DNA of 64,000 bases from SBAX01 sp043806315. GTDB lineage: Bacteria > Planctomycetota > Phycisphaerae > UBA1845. Below are positions 34,299 through 43,055 of the stretch, in pieces. A program made the position numbers and the translations under genes. The stretch is taken from NCBI GenBank assembly GCA_043806315.1, contig JAZDHF010000280.1:1-64000 (forward strand), read 5' to 3'. The notes beneath the pieces are model-generated. The model did no database searches. It had not been told where the DNA came from and saw only the letters and a program-made list of their open reading frames with translations. Every line of letters starts with the position of its first letter. The stretch's first letter is position 1.

Positions 34299-37200
34299 CA
34301 AGAATCAGGAAGAGCAATGGCGGCGCGCCGACGATGAGGTGCGGAAGAATCTGCCGCCGGGCGTGAAGCTCGTCCGTACACTGCGCGGGCACACGGACTG
34401 GATTGGGCGGATCGCGTGGTCGCCCGACGGGCGGCTTATCGCATCGCCCTCGATGGACATGTCCATTCGCCTCTGGGACGCGGAAAACGGCAAGGAAACC
34501 CGCCGATTCGAAGGGCACCAGCACGGGGTCAATAGCGTCGTTTTCAGCCCGGACGGGGCACGACTGGCCAGCGGAAGCTACGACAATACCGTGTGCCTCT
34601 GGGACGTGGGAACCGGCGAGGAACTCCGCCGATTCAAAGGGTACGAGCACAGCGTCAATGGCGTCGTCTTCAGCCCCGACGGGGCGCGACTGGCCAGCGG
34701 AAGCGACGACAACACCGTGCGGGTGTGGGACGTGGGAACCGGCAAGGAATTCCGCCGATTCGGAGGGCACCAGGGCTGGGTCAGTAGCGTCGTATTCAGC
34801 CCCGACGGGGCACGACTGACCAGCGGGGGCGGCGACAACACCGTGCGGCTGTGGGACGTGAGAACCGGCAAGAAACTCCGCCGATTCGAAGGGCACCAGG
34901 AATGGGTCCCTAGCGTCGTATTCAGCCCGGATGGGGCACGACTGGCCAGCGGAAGCGACGACAACACCGTGCGGCTGTGGGACGTGGGAACCGGCAAGTT
35001 GCTTCGCACGCTGGAAGGACACACGGACTCCGTGATTTGCGTTGCGTTCCTCTCCGATGGGCGGCTCCTGGCTTCGAAGAGCAGTGATCACACCGTCCGT
35101 CTGTGGAGCGTCGATCCCGGCGCGTGCGTGGCGGTGATCCCCGAGCCCACCTCACGCTACCTTTGGCCACCCGGTCTCGCCTTCAATCCTCGCCTTCCGA
35201 GGCTCGCCACGGTCGGTTCCGATCCGGGCGCGCCCGCGGACAACCCGGGATCAACAGAGACACTCCGCGACTGCGTCATCCACATCTGGCAACTGGACCT
35301 CGCCGTCCTACTCGGCCAAGTGGCTGAGCCAAGCGCCCACTACGTCAACGCCAAGGTGGTTTTGGTGGGCGACACCGGCGTGGGTAAAACCGGGCTGAGC
35401 CTCGTGCTGAACCACCAGCCCTATAGGGAGACCGACTCCACGGCGGGGCGGCATGTCTGGACGTTCGATTCACGGGAGGTCCCCGTCGGGCTCAATGTCG
35501 CGCAGACACGCGAGACGTTGTTGTGGGATTTGGCCGGACAGCCGGGCTATCGAGTCATCCACCAGTTGCACCTCAACGAAGTGGCCGTCGCCCTCGTGGT
35601 GTTCGACGCCCGCAGTGAGACCGATCCGCTCGCCGGCGTCCGGCACTGGGAGCGCGCCTTGCGCTTGGCGCAGCAGCGGCAGGGGACTTCGGGCGTCCCC
35701 ATGAAGAAGTTCCTGGTCTCCGCCCGCAACGATCGCGGCGGCGTCTCCATCGGCGAGGAACGAGTTAAGACGATCCTCGATGAATTCGGGTTCGACGGCT
35801 ATTTCAAGACCAGCGCCAAGGAAGGCTGGCAGGTCAAGGAACTGCGGGCGGCCATCGAGAAGGCGATCGAGTGGGAAACGCTCCCGGAGGTTTCGTCCTC
35901 GCAATTGTTCGCCGACATCAAGTCGTTCCTGCTAGAGGTGAAGAAGACGGGCCGGCTCTTGGCGCCGGCGAGCCAGCTTTACGACGACTTCGCCCGTCAG
36001 CATCCCGACACGGCGGCGAAAACGGCGAACCTTCGTGACCAGTTCGAGACCTGCACCGGGCGGCTGGAAAACCGCGACCTGATCCGCCGCCTCACCTTCG
36101 GCGGCTATGTGCTCCTCCAGCCGGAGTTGCTGGACGCCTACGGCTCCGCGATGGTCAACACGGCCAGGGAAGAGCCGGACGGGCTCGGTTCCATCGCCGA
36201 AGAAATCGCCCTGACCGGCAAGTTCTTCGTACCCAAGGAGCAGAACATCAAGGATCCCGGCCAGGAGCAGTTGCTGTTGCACGCCACCGTGGAGGAACTG
36301 GTCCGGCACGACCTGGCCCTGCGCGAGAACGCGGATGACGGGCGCTACCTCGTCTTTCCATCGCAGTTCAACCGCGACTACGAAGACGCGCCCGAACCCA
36401 AAGGCAAGGCGGCCGCGCTGACCTTCGAGGGCCCGGTCCAGAGCCTTTATGCAACGCTCGCGGTGCGGCTGGGTCACAGCGGCTTGTTCACTACCGGGCG
36501 GGCGGAGATGTGGCGCAACGCGGCCATCTTCACCGCCACGGCGGGCGGCAAGTGCGGGCTTTTCCTACACGAATTCGCCGAGGCCCGCGGGCGTTTGATC
36601 CTCTTCTTCGATGACCACGCCAGCAGCGAGACGCGGTTCCACTTCGAGGAATTCGTCCTGGCCCATGCCCGTCGCCGTGCGCTGGACGGGACCGTGGAAC
36701 TCGTGCGGTTTTTCATGTGTCCCGACTGCGCTGACCCGGTGCCCGATAGCTACGTGAAGCGGCTTAGGGATAAAGGAACGATGGCGTTCAACTGTCCCTG
36801 CGGAGGGACGGTGTCGCTGGTCGAGCCGAAGGAGCGCATTCGCTTCCCGTCGCAAGTCGAGGCCATGGACAAATCCGCCGACCGGCAGCGGGATTTCGAT
36901 GCGTTCGTCATGTCGGCCAAAGGCGAGACGAGCACCAAGGACTTTCACGAATGGGCCGGAGGCGAGCGGGTTACGCTGGCGATCGTGTTCACCGACGTGA
37001 TCGGCTCGACGGCGCTGAGCGAAGAAATCCGGGAAGAGGCCATGAACGAAGTGCGGCGGGCGCACTTTGTCCAGAGCCGCAAGTTGCTGGCGCAGTTCAA
37101 AGGCCGGGAAATCAAGACCATAGGCGACAGCTTCATGGCCGCGTTCAAGGCCGTGGACGCGGCCCTGGATTACGCGATTGCCTTGCAGGTCAGCACCGGC

Positions 37201-37470
37201 GATCCGCACGTGCAGATCCGCGCCGGCATCCATATCGGCCCGATGCAGGTGGAGGAAGGCGACGTGTTCGGCGGAATCGTGAACTTCGCCGCCCGCGTGG
37301 TCGGCGCCATCAAGGGCGCTGAGATTTGGTTGAGCGACCGCGCCAAGGAGGACATTGACCGGCTCGGGGCCTCGCGGCACAAACGGTTGGGATGGAAACG
37401 ACACGAGGGCGTTACCATGAAGGGTTTCCCCGGCATGTTCACGTTGTGGTCGATGCAAGAAACCGGCTAG
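34291..37470 (+). CDS. WD40 propeller - Roc-type GTPase - Zn ribbon - class III nucleotide cyclase
   Basis: A 1059-residue multidomain protein, no signal peptide. Residues about 28-340: seven WD40 blades, six clear (GHxxxVxxVxFSPDGxxLASGSxDxTVRLWD) and a diverged seventh. About 350-530: a Roc/Rab-like GTPase with P-loop VGDTGVGKTGLS, LWDLAGQPGYR (switch II) and SARNDRGG. About 530-800: helical winged-helix/COR-like region with no sure name. About 809-838: zinc ribbon (CPDC...CPCG). About 893-1010: class III cyclase with metal Asp in FTDVIGSTALS, KTIGDSFM (Lys and second Asp) and VNFAARV (Asn and Arg), so catalytic residues look intact; the Lys and a later Asp suggest ATP as substrate. Overlaps the TIR remnant. 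Likely a sensor or conflict-type regulator; no function is known. Confidence 0.9.
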   Translation: MADKNQEEQWRRADDEVRKNLPPGVKLVRTLRGHTDWIGRIAWSPDGRLIASPSMDMSIRLWDAENGKETRRFEGHQHGVNSVVFSPDGARLASGSYDNTVCLWDVGTGEELRRFKGYEHSVNGVVFSPDGARLASGSDDNTVRVWDVGTGKEFRRFGGHQGWVSSVVFSPDGARLTSGGGDNTVRLWDVRTGKKLRRFEGHQEWVPSVVFSPDGARLASGSDDNTVRLWDVGTGKLLRTLEGHTDSVICVAFLSDGRLLASKSSDHTVRLWSVDPGACVAVIPEPTSRYLWPPGLAFNPRLPRLATVGSDPGAPADNPGSTETLRDCVIHIWQLDLAVLLGQVAEPSAHYVNAKVVLVGDTGVGKTGLSLVLNHQPYRETDSTAGRHVWTFDSREVPVGLNVAQTRETLLWDLAGQPGYRVIHQLHLNEVAVALVVFDARSETDPLAGVRHWERALRLAQQRQGTSGVPMKKFLVSARNDRGGVSIGEERVKTILDEFGFDGYFKTSAKEGWQVKELRAAIEKAIEWETLPEVSSSQLFADIKSFLLEVKKTGRLLAPASQLYDDFARQHPDTAAKTANLRDQFETCTGRLENRDLIRRLTFGGYVLLQPELLDAYGSAMVNTAREEPDGLGSIAEEIALTGKFFVPKEQNIKDPGQEQLLLHATVEELVRHDLALRENADDGRYLVFPSQFNRDYEDAPEPKGKAAALTFEGPVQSLYATLAVRLGHSGLFTTGRAEMWRNAAIFTATAGGKCGLFLHEFAEARGRLILFFDDHASSETRFHFEEFVLAHARRRALDGTVELVRFFMCPDCADPVPDSYVKRLRDKGTMAFNCPCGGTVSLVEPKERIRFPSQVEAMDKSADRQRDFDAFVMSAKGETSTKDFHEWAGGERVTLAIVFTDVIGSTALSEEIREEAMNEVRRAHFVQSRKLLAQFKGREIKTIGDSFMAAFKAVDAALDYAIALQVSTGDPHVQIRAGIHIGPMQVEEGDVFGGIVNFAARVVGAIKGAEIWLSDRAKEDIDRLGASRHKRLGWKRHEGVTMKGFPGMFTLWSMQETG
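34495..35020. repeat. near-identical 126-bp repeats inside the WD40 gene
   Basis: Consecutive blades repeat every 126 bases (42 codons) with very high nucleotide identity: CGCCGATTCGAAGGGCACCA recurs at about 34501 and 34882 and with few changes at about 34627 and 34753, and GCCCCGACGGGGC-type and AACACCGTGCGG segments recur in step. Synonymous positions are also conserved, which points to recent duplication or gene conversion. Confidence 0.75.
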
Positions 37471-37651
37471 GTGCGCCAATGGGCGGGGTTCGATACCGCG
37501 TCTCACGACCTCCGCCCGACGCCCCGACTTTCCCGCCACTTCGAGTTTCCGGGCGACCGCTGCGCGACCGTTTTCCCCCCGATCACCCGCGAAGTTCTCT
37601 CAGTAGATGAAGTGTGTCTGCGCCCAGCCCGCGCGCACGGTGCGGGAGATT

Positions 37652-37667
37652 TGTTTCACGTGGAACA
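37652..37667. other. parS-like centromere site 2
   Basis: TGTTTCACGTGGAACA matches the parS consensus at all fixed positions. It lies between the WD40-Roc-cyclase gene and the next gene, 3.9 kb from site 1. The remainder of the 37471-37719 gap shows nothing else. Confidence 0.8.
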
Positions 37668-37719
37668 ACGCGGCGATGCCAATGACTGGCACGGACCTGT
37701 CGTCCCGGTGCGCCGGGGA

Positions 37720-38094
37720 TCAACGCGCTGGTTGGCCCCGCGCCGGCGATTGGGGTTCTGATTTGCATTTCGGCGGGGACGACGGTTCGAGGGTGTAGAG
37801 AAACCATCGCCGCTTGGGATCGCCGGATCGCGGCGTTTGCCGGGTGCAGTAGATCGTCCAGATCGCAGCGTCGCTCATCCGCAGGCGGAAGTAGTGGCGG
37901 CGCAAATACAGCTCGCCGCCGGCCCGTGCTCCTTCACGCGAGGAGTCCTTCCACGCGCTGAGTTCTTCGACCACGGCCAGCGACAGGCCGCGCCAGACAA
38001 AGCCCGTCGGCAGCCCCGGCTCGCCTCGACCCATGCGGGACACGCCGAAAGTGCCCGCGTGCGGCGTGATCGGTTCGCTGATAAGCTCGGACAT
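37720..38094 (-). CDS. small DUF6504-like protein
   Basis: A predicted 124-residue protein. The segment FVWRGLSLAVVEELSAWKDS, then LYLRRHYFRLRMSDAAIWTIYCTRQ, then RRWFLYTLE resembles DUF6504, a small beta-rich family of unknown function seen near lesion-bypass genes in other bacteria. The C-terminal tail (SEPQSPARGQPAR) is written by a dispersed repeat (37734-37760) and is probably not part of the fold. The ATG at 38094 begins where similarity begins, but no good ribosome-binding site precedes it. Confidence 0.55.
   Translation of the reverse strand: MSELISEPITPHAGTFGVSRMGRGEPGLPTGFVWRGLSLAVVEELSAWKDSSREGARAGGELYLRRHYFRLRMSDAAIWTIYCTRQTPRSGDPKRRWFLYTLEPSSPPKCKSEPQSPARGQPAR
37734..37760. repeat. 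dispersed GGCCCCGCGC repeat, copy a
   Basis: GGCCCCGCGC followed by CGGCGATTGGGGTTCTG. Close copies are at 38418-38443 and 48221-48247. Each sits at or near a gene 3' end. Confidence 0.65.
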
Positions 38095-38193
38095 CGGTTG
38101 GGCTTCGAGTGCGTCCTGAGCCCCCCTCACCCTGCCCTCGGACCCTCCCTCCTCGGTCGGGTCGTCCGACCCCCCAGGGGGGGAGAGGGGGAC

Positions 38194-38434
38194 GTGGTCC
38201 GGGGATCGTTGATCCCAGGACTGAAGGTCCTGGGCTAAGTTCGAGCGTCCCAAGCCGGACTCGCGCCCCCCCCAAGGGGTGGCGCTACGGGCCCCGCGCG
38301 GGCGAGGGGGGTGCGGGGGCGGTGGTCGGGGGACCGTTGACCCCAGGAGTGAAGGTCCGGGGCTATGTCCGCGCGTCCCCCGCCGGCCTCGCCCCACCCC
38401 GCTGGGGTGGCGCTACTGGCCCCGCGCTGGCGAT
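38194..38434. repeat. two 113-bp imperfect direct repeats
   Basis: Units 38194-38306 and 38322-38434 have equal length and align throughout, each containing a short palindrome (CCCAGGACTGAAGGTCCTGGG-like core) and ending in the GGCCCCGCGC repeat. They fill most of the 38095-38448 gap, which holds no gene. Confidence 0.7.
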
Positions 38435-38448
38435 TGGGGTTCGGAGGA

Positions 38449-38928
38449 TCACCGTCGGACGTCGTACATGGCCATGAGGCACTTGGCGAGATCGGAGCGG
38501 CCGGGATTGCGCAAATGGGCACCGGCGATGGCGACTTGCAGGCTGTCGCGTTTGGAACCCGCGTCGGCCACCCGTACGATGGTCGTGCCGGACTTGCCCT
38601 CGTGCGGAGTCAGCCCCGCGCGGAGGGCATACCCGGCCGTGAACGCGATCAGTACGCTCGCTGCGTAGCGAAGAAGCCCGTGCGACAACCACGCCAACGT
38701 CCGCGGCGGCGACTCGCTGAGGATCAAACGGTCGCCCACGCGGCGGACGCTCACCGCTCGCGGTTCGGGGAGGGCTTGCAGGCTCCGCACGGCCCTGCTC
38801 ATGGACTCGTATTCGGCACGGCACGGCGCGCATTGCGCGAGATGGGCCTGGAAGGCCGGACGGTCGGCATCGGAAAGCTCACCGCCCAAGGCGTCGGCCA
38901 GCAGCATTTGGAAATCTTCGCACTTCAT
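38449..38928 (-). CDS. zinc-finger anti-sigma factor
   Basis: A 159-residue membrane protein. The N-terminus has the anti-sigma zinc finger: MKCEDF...HLAQCAPCRAEYE (H-x3-C-x2-C). A single membrane helix (LLRYAASVLIAFTAGYALRA) follows, and the C-terminal part would be outside. Its start overlaps the stop of the ECF sigma gene by four bases (ATGA), the classic arrangement in which it sequesters its sigma. GAGGT six bases upstream supports the start. Confidence 0.88.
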   Translation of the reverse strand: MKCEDFQMLLADALGGELSDADRPAFQAHLAQCAPCRAEYESMSRAVRSLQALPEPRAVSVRRVGDRLILSESPPRTLAWLSHGLLRYAASVLIAFTAGYALRAGLTPHEGKSGTTIVRVADAGSKRDSLQVAIAGAHLRNPGRSDLAKCLMAMYDVRR

Positions 38929-39449
38929 GGTTGCACCTCGTCGGCCCATCGAGGCCGCAGTCGGTCCCGCACCGCCTGCACGGCCCGCAGGTAGTGCGTC
39001 TTGACCGTCGAAACCGCCACATTCATCTCCGCCGCAATCGCCGCGAAGGTCATCTCATCGTACACCTTGGCGACCAGCACGCTCCGCTGGATGTCGCTCA
39101 AGCGGTCCAACGCGGAAGCGAAGTCCTCTCGTAGCGTCGCACGATCCAGCATCTCAACCGCCCCTTCGTCCGCCGCCCGCAGGTCCATTGTGTCGGCGAC
39201 CGGTCCCACATCCGCCTGACGCTTCCGACACATATCAATCGCCCGATTCAACGTGACCCTCCTGAGCCATCCGCGCGGCTGCGACGGTCGGCCCTGCGTG
39301 CATTGTTGGTCCCATCGAAGAAACACGTCCTGCACCACGTCGAGGGCGTCGTGATGCCGCCCCATGAATCGATAGGCCCAGCGGTACACCTGCCCGGCAT
39401 ACTGCTCGAACCCGCCGGACCTTGAACCTTCCACCGATGCGGTGGGCAC
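38925..39449 (-). CDS. ECF-family RNA polymerase sigma factor
   Basis: A 174-residue sigma70-family ECF factor. Region 2 contains YRWAYRFMGRHHDALDVVQDVF and the RGWLRRVTLNRAID stretch; region 4 is LSDIQRSVLVAKVYDEMTFA followed by AIAAEMNVAVSTVKTHYLRA. The GTG start at 39449 has AGGAGAGG six bases upstream, embedded in the end of the preceding lipoprotein gene, so the three genes are one operon. The target genes are unknown; autoregulation is usual. Confidence 0.93.
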   Translation of the reverse strand: MPTASVEGSRSGGFEQYAGQVYRWAYRFMGRHHDALDVVQDVFLRWDQQCTQGRPSQPRGWLRRVTLNRAIDMCRKRQADVGPVADTMDLRAADEGAVEMLDRATLREDFASALDRLSDIQRSVLVAKVYDEMTFAAIAAEMNVAVSTVKTHYLRAVQAVRDRLRPRWADEVQP

Positions 39450-39459
39450 GCGCCCTCTC

Positions 39460-40503
39460 CTACTTTTCGTCCCGGTCCAGCGGCAGCCGCGAGGTCACCA
39501 TCAACTCGTAGGGCCGATCACGGAACGCCTTCCCATCGAACCCCCACCCCACCGTGCCGTCGTCCTCGGTGTCGGCGTTGTGGGCGACGATCTCACCGGG
39601 CATCGTAACATGGATTTCGAAGGACTGGCCGCCGAGCTGGTTGGTGATGTCGTAGTACTTCTTGGCCCGCTCATAGCCCGCGTCGAACCTGGCGAGATGT
39701 TCTGCATCGAACTCAGCGTCGCGGTGGAGCGATCCGAGGAACGCCTGATGGGCTTCGGCCAGAATCCGTTGCGATTCCCGCTCAAACTGCTCGTCCTGGT
39801 CTTCCTGGGGCGTGTTTTCGTGCCGCTTGGCGAGGGCGTCCCAATCGACCTTCTCCTCATAAACCTTCAACAAAGCGGCGCGGGCCAGCAGCCAATGATC
39901 AGGCTTCATCGCCGGATTGGTGTCCTTGAGGGCGCGTTGGGCGAGCTCGATCTGCTTGTAGGCCTCGACGCCCGCGAAGGCCTTAATGATCTGTACGCGC
40001 TCCTCGTGCGTCAGCTCCTCGGGCTTCTTCTCGCCGAGCTTCTTGATGTTGTCGTCGATGTGGGCGTCCGCCCAGAACTGCATGTAGGCCCAATCCCGCG
40101 GCGCGTAGACGCGGCGGAAGTGCAGGTACACGCCGTCCTTGCGGCGTTCGCGGCTCAGCGTCGTGGGGAACTTCAGGTATAGCCCCGCGTCGGGGTCATT
40201 CGGCGCGGCATAGCTGCCGGGAAGCTCCTCGCCCGGTTTGAAGGTCCGTTCCCCCGTCAGATGGACCTCCTCCTTCTTGTTTTCGTCCGTGCGGAGATCA
40301 CGGGATACCTTCCACCCGCCCTGCTCGGAGGGCATGGCGTCACCCTTGTCGAAGTCGCCCTTGTCGCCCTCGTACTCGATGGTGACCGTCACCGCCCCGT
40401 CGGGCTTGACGATGAGCGTTTCCTTGCGCTTCACGCAGCCGAGCGCGAACAGCACCGGAAGGACCACTACCGCCGAGAGAAAAATGAATCGTCGTCCGCT
40501 CAT
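39460..40503 (-). CDS. lipoprotein of unknown function, cotranscribed with the sigma factor
   Basis: A 347-residue precursor with lipoprotein signal (MSGRRFIFLSAVVVLPVLFA, lipobox FALGC). The mature protein is charged; it begins with KRKETLIVKPDGAVTVTIEY and contains a helical central part and a C-terminal beta-rich part (FEIHVTMPGEIVAHNADTED). I do not recognise a family with certainty; the opening resembles outer-membrane or periplasmic stress-sensor lipoproteins of planctomycetes. GGAGG seven bases before 40503 fixes the start. The next gene, an ECF sigma, begins ten bases after its stop. Confidence 0.75.
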   Translation of the reverse strand: MSGRRFIFLSAVVVLPVLFALGCVKRKETLIVKPDGAVTVTIEYEGDKGDFDKGDAMPSEQGGWKVSRDLRTDENKKEEVHLTGERTFKPGEELPGSYAAPNDPDAGLYLKFPTTLSRERRKDGVYLHFRRVYAPRDWAYMQFWADAHIDDNIKKLGEKKPEELTHEERVQIIKAFAGVEAYKQIELAQRALKDTNPAMKPDHWLLARAALLKVYEEKVDWDALAKRHENTPQEDQDEQFERESQRILAEAHQAFLGSLHRDAEFDAEHLARFDAGYERAKKYYDITNQLGGQSFEIHVTMPGEIVAHNADTEDDGTVGWGFDGKAFRDRPYELMVTSRLPLDRDEK

Positions 40504-40676
40504 GTTTGTGCCTCCATGTTCAAGAACCACCCGGTCTCTACTACCCTAGACGTGCCCCGGGCGATTTTGGACGACACGATTCGACCAACGATCTTGCATA
40601 TGCACCCGGTGTTACCGAGAATCCTAGCATGACGGCTGGGGCGTCGCCCCCGGCGGAGACCCAAGCTGGAACCAAC

Positions 40677-41303
40677 ATGGGCAAGGCAGTTTCCACGAAG
40701 CGGGCGGAACGGATCGAGGTACGGCCTCTGGACCCCCACGATTGGCCCGTCATCGAAGATCTCTTCGGCGAAAACGGAGCCTGCGGGGGTTGTTGGTGCA
40801 TGTCCTGGCGGGTCCCGCACGGCGGGAAGCTCTGGGAACAGAGTAAGGGCGAAAAGAACCGTCGGGCCTTCAAACGACTGGTGCAGGCCGGGGAGGTCCA
40901 CGGCTGTCTCGCCTTCGTCGGTTCGGAGCCGGTGGGATGGTGCTGCATTGGACCACGCAGCGGTTTCCCGCGACTCGCGACGATCAAAGCTCTGCAACTC
41001 CCGTGGGATGAGGGCACGTGGTCGGTGACCTGCTTCTTCATCCGTTCGCGCTGGCGGAATCGTGGAGTCGCGTCGGCCTTGCTGCGCGCCGCAGTCAAGC
41101 TCGCTCGCGACCAGGGGGCGAGGGAATTAGAGGGCTACCCCGTCCGACCCTACGGCGATGGCCGCATTCCGGCCGCCTTCGCTTGGACCGGCGTTCCGCG
41201 CCTCTTCCAAGAACAAAAGTTCGTCGCCCTTACCCCGCCCGGCCACCCCCGCGACATCTACCGCAAGACATTCCGCCAAGCGCGCGAGGCGCCGCCGAAA
41301 TGA
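40677..41303 (+). CDS. GNAT-family N-acetyltransferase
   Basis: A 208-residue enzyme of the GCN5-related acetyltransferase fold. The acetyl-CoA-binding motif is seen in SRWRNRGVASALLRAAVKLA, and the N-terminal part has VRPLDPHDWPVIEDLF followed by a Cys-rich GGCWCMSWR motif that marks a subgroup of uncharacterised GNATs. The C-terminus RLFQEQKFVALTPPGHP is typical. The substrate is unknown. The start may be 40677 or 40629; neither has a strong ribosome-binding site. Confidence 0.85.
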   Translation: MGKAVSTKRAERIEVRPLDPHDWPVIEDLFGENGACGGCWCMSWRVPHGGKLWEQSKGEKNRRAFKRLVQAGEVHGCLAFVGSEPVGWCCIGPRSGFPRLATIKALQLPWDEGTWSVTCFFIRSRWRNRGVASALLRAAVKLARDQGARELEGYPVRPYGDGRIPAAFAWTGVPRLFQEQKFVALTPPGHPRDIYRKTFRQAREAPPK

Positions 41304-41307
41304 GGAT

Positions 41308-42846
41308 TCACCGCGCCGAGGCTTGCACGGGTACGCGCTCAGCCACGTAAACGGTGCTTTGCGTGAGTTCGCGCCAGAGACGCGGCGGGGCGTAGGCCTC
41401 GAACCCCTCGACGCCGTTGTGCCAAAGTTGCTCCAGCGGGCGATTCCCATCCGCAACGATGTATACCCGTTCCGTGGATGGCGACGTCGGGAGGGACAAT
41501 GACCGGATCCCCTTCTGGACCATGTAGTATTGCGTGGCCGGTGTGTAGCGACTCACCAGGGCGCATCGGTCGCTGCCGCGTGCTTTGCATTCCTCAAGGG
41601 CCTGTTCGACTTCGACCAATCCGTTAGGCTCCGCGCACAAGTATGGTCGCCGGACGACGGTGAGCAACGGGAGCGAGACGATGCCGACAACGACCATCGT
41701 CGCGAACGGGACTTTGGCACCCCGACGCTCACCGGACAACGCAAGCATCGAACCCAACCTTGACACGCCTGCGACGGCGCAGACCAGAACAAGAGGCAGG
41801 AGCATGACCCACGCGCGGGCGGGGAGCGGCGCGCGCATCAGACCCGCCATTGCCGTGGCGACCAGAACGACAACCACGGGCACGAATCCTCGTTCGGATG
41901 ATTGGCGCAACGAATGAATGACGAACGCGGCACAACCCCCGATAAAGATCGCCGACCAGACGGGGGTAGCGTCGCGGGTCCACAGCTCCCACGTTGAGCC
42001 GAGCATTCCTCCGAACGTGGGGATCTGCGCTCCGAGAATATCGTAGGCCATTTGCCCGGTCCCGACGAGCTTTCCCACGCCCACCGTGATGAAAATCGGA
42101 AAATACAGACCCGTGGTCAGCAACCCGCAAACGCCAAGCCCGATCGTCAGGCCGCGAATCGTCTCTTTCCGTTGCGCTCCCTGACCGGCCACGACCCAAG
42201 CGGCTAACAGCATCGCCGCCGTCAGCCCGGCGACCGGATAGACCATCAGGGGCACGGTGAAGGCACCGAGTGCGCCGACGACGCCCCAGGCCATCCAGAG
42301 TCCTCGCCGCCGCGGTGTGGCGATCAAATGCAGCGTCAGCCCGGCCGCAAGGACGGTGAACAGCGTCAGCCACGAGTAGCCGCGGGCGTTGGTGGAGTAC
42401 TCGATCAACGCGGACGATCCACAGACGGCCAGCGCCGAAAGCAGGGCGACCGCGCGACTGCGGGTCAGCCGCCATCCAAGCCACGCCGTGGCCGGGATCA
42501 GCAGCACTCCGGCCACGAACGCCGGCAGCCGAAGCGCCGCCGGGCTCGTCCCGACGACGCGGCTCACGGCCCAGACCATCAGCGTGTGCAGCACATGGTT
42601 GTTGGGCACGTAGTGCGTGACGATGAACGCCGGCGAGTGCGAACTGAAGTTCAGGTAGTTGTAGGCCTCGTCGTAGCGCATCGGCTGATCGAGGAATCGC
42701 CAGCGCACCGCCGCGCCCAGCAGCGTCAGACCGGTCACCCCCGCGATCATCCATCGCGTCGATCGGTCCTGTGGAGTGGGTTGTGTGAGCATGAAGCGCA
42801 TCGGAGACGGTGTCGGGGAGGCGCCCGACGCTTGAGACGCCGACAT
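41308..42846 (-). CDS. GT39/ArnT-like membrane glycosyltransferase
   Basis: A 512-residue polytopic membrane protein with about ten to twelve helices. The first loop carries QPMRYDEAYNYL, the DE motif used as the catalytic/metal region in dolichyl-phosphate-mannose-type (GT39, PMT/ArnT) transferases, followed by HVLHTLMVW. The C-terminal part (LVSRYTPATQYYMVQKGIRS, VYIVADGNRPLEQLW) is a soluble periplasmic domain. Likely transfers sugar from a lipid-linked donor to an unknown acceptor. The start is uncertain (42846, or 42801). Confidence 0.8.
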   Translation of the reverse strand: MSASQASGASPTPSPMRFMLTQPTPQDRSTRWMIAGVTGLTLLGAAVRWRFLDQPMRYDEAYNYLNFSSHSPAFIVTHYVPNNHVLHTLMVWAVSRVVGTSPAALRLPAFVAGVLLIPATAWLGWRLTRSRAVALLSALAVCGSSALIEYSTNARGYSWLTLFTVLAAGLTLHLIATPRRRGLWMAWGVVGALGAFTVPLMVYPVAGLTAAMLLAAWVVAGQGAQRKETIRGLTIGLGVCGLLTTGLYFPIFITVGVGKLVGTGQMAYDILGAQIPTFGGMLGSTWELWTRDATPVWSAIFIGGCAAFVIHSLRQSSERGFVPVVVVLVATAMAGLMRAPLPARAWVMLLPLVLVCAVAGVSRLGSMLALSGERRGAKVPFATMVVVGIVSLPLLTVVRRPYLCAEPNGLVEVEQALEECKARGSDRCALVSRYTPATQYYMVQKGIRSLSLPTSPSTERVYIVADGNRPLEQLWHNGVEGFEAYAPPRLWRELTQSTVYVAERVPVQASAR

Positions 42847-43055
42847 TATCTTGTTTTTCGGACATCCCGGCGTCGCCCTGAAGCGAGTCGGGCGACTTAC
42901 GAGCAAGAAATGCGCGGACGATCACCGATATGAAGCTAGCGCGTGCGCATCCGCGCCCTGAGCCGCGGGCGGAACAGGCTCCCGGCGCGCCGGGAGCCCG
43001 CCTGGAATTCGATTTTCAGTCAACGCAGTCGAGGCCGACCCGCAACGCACCGACC

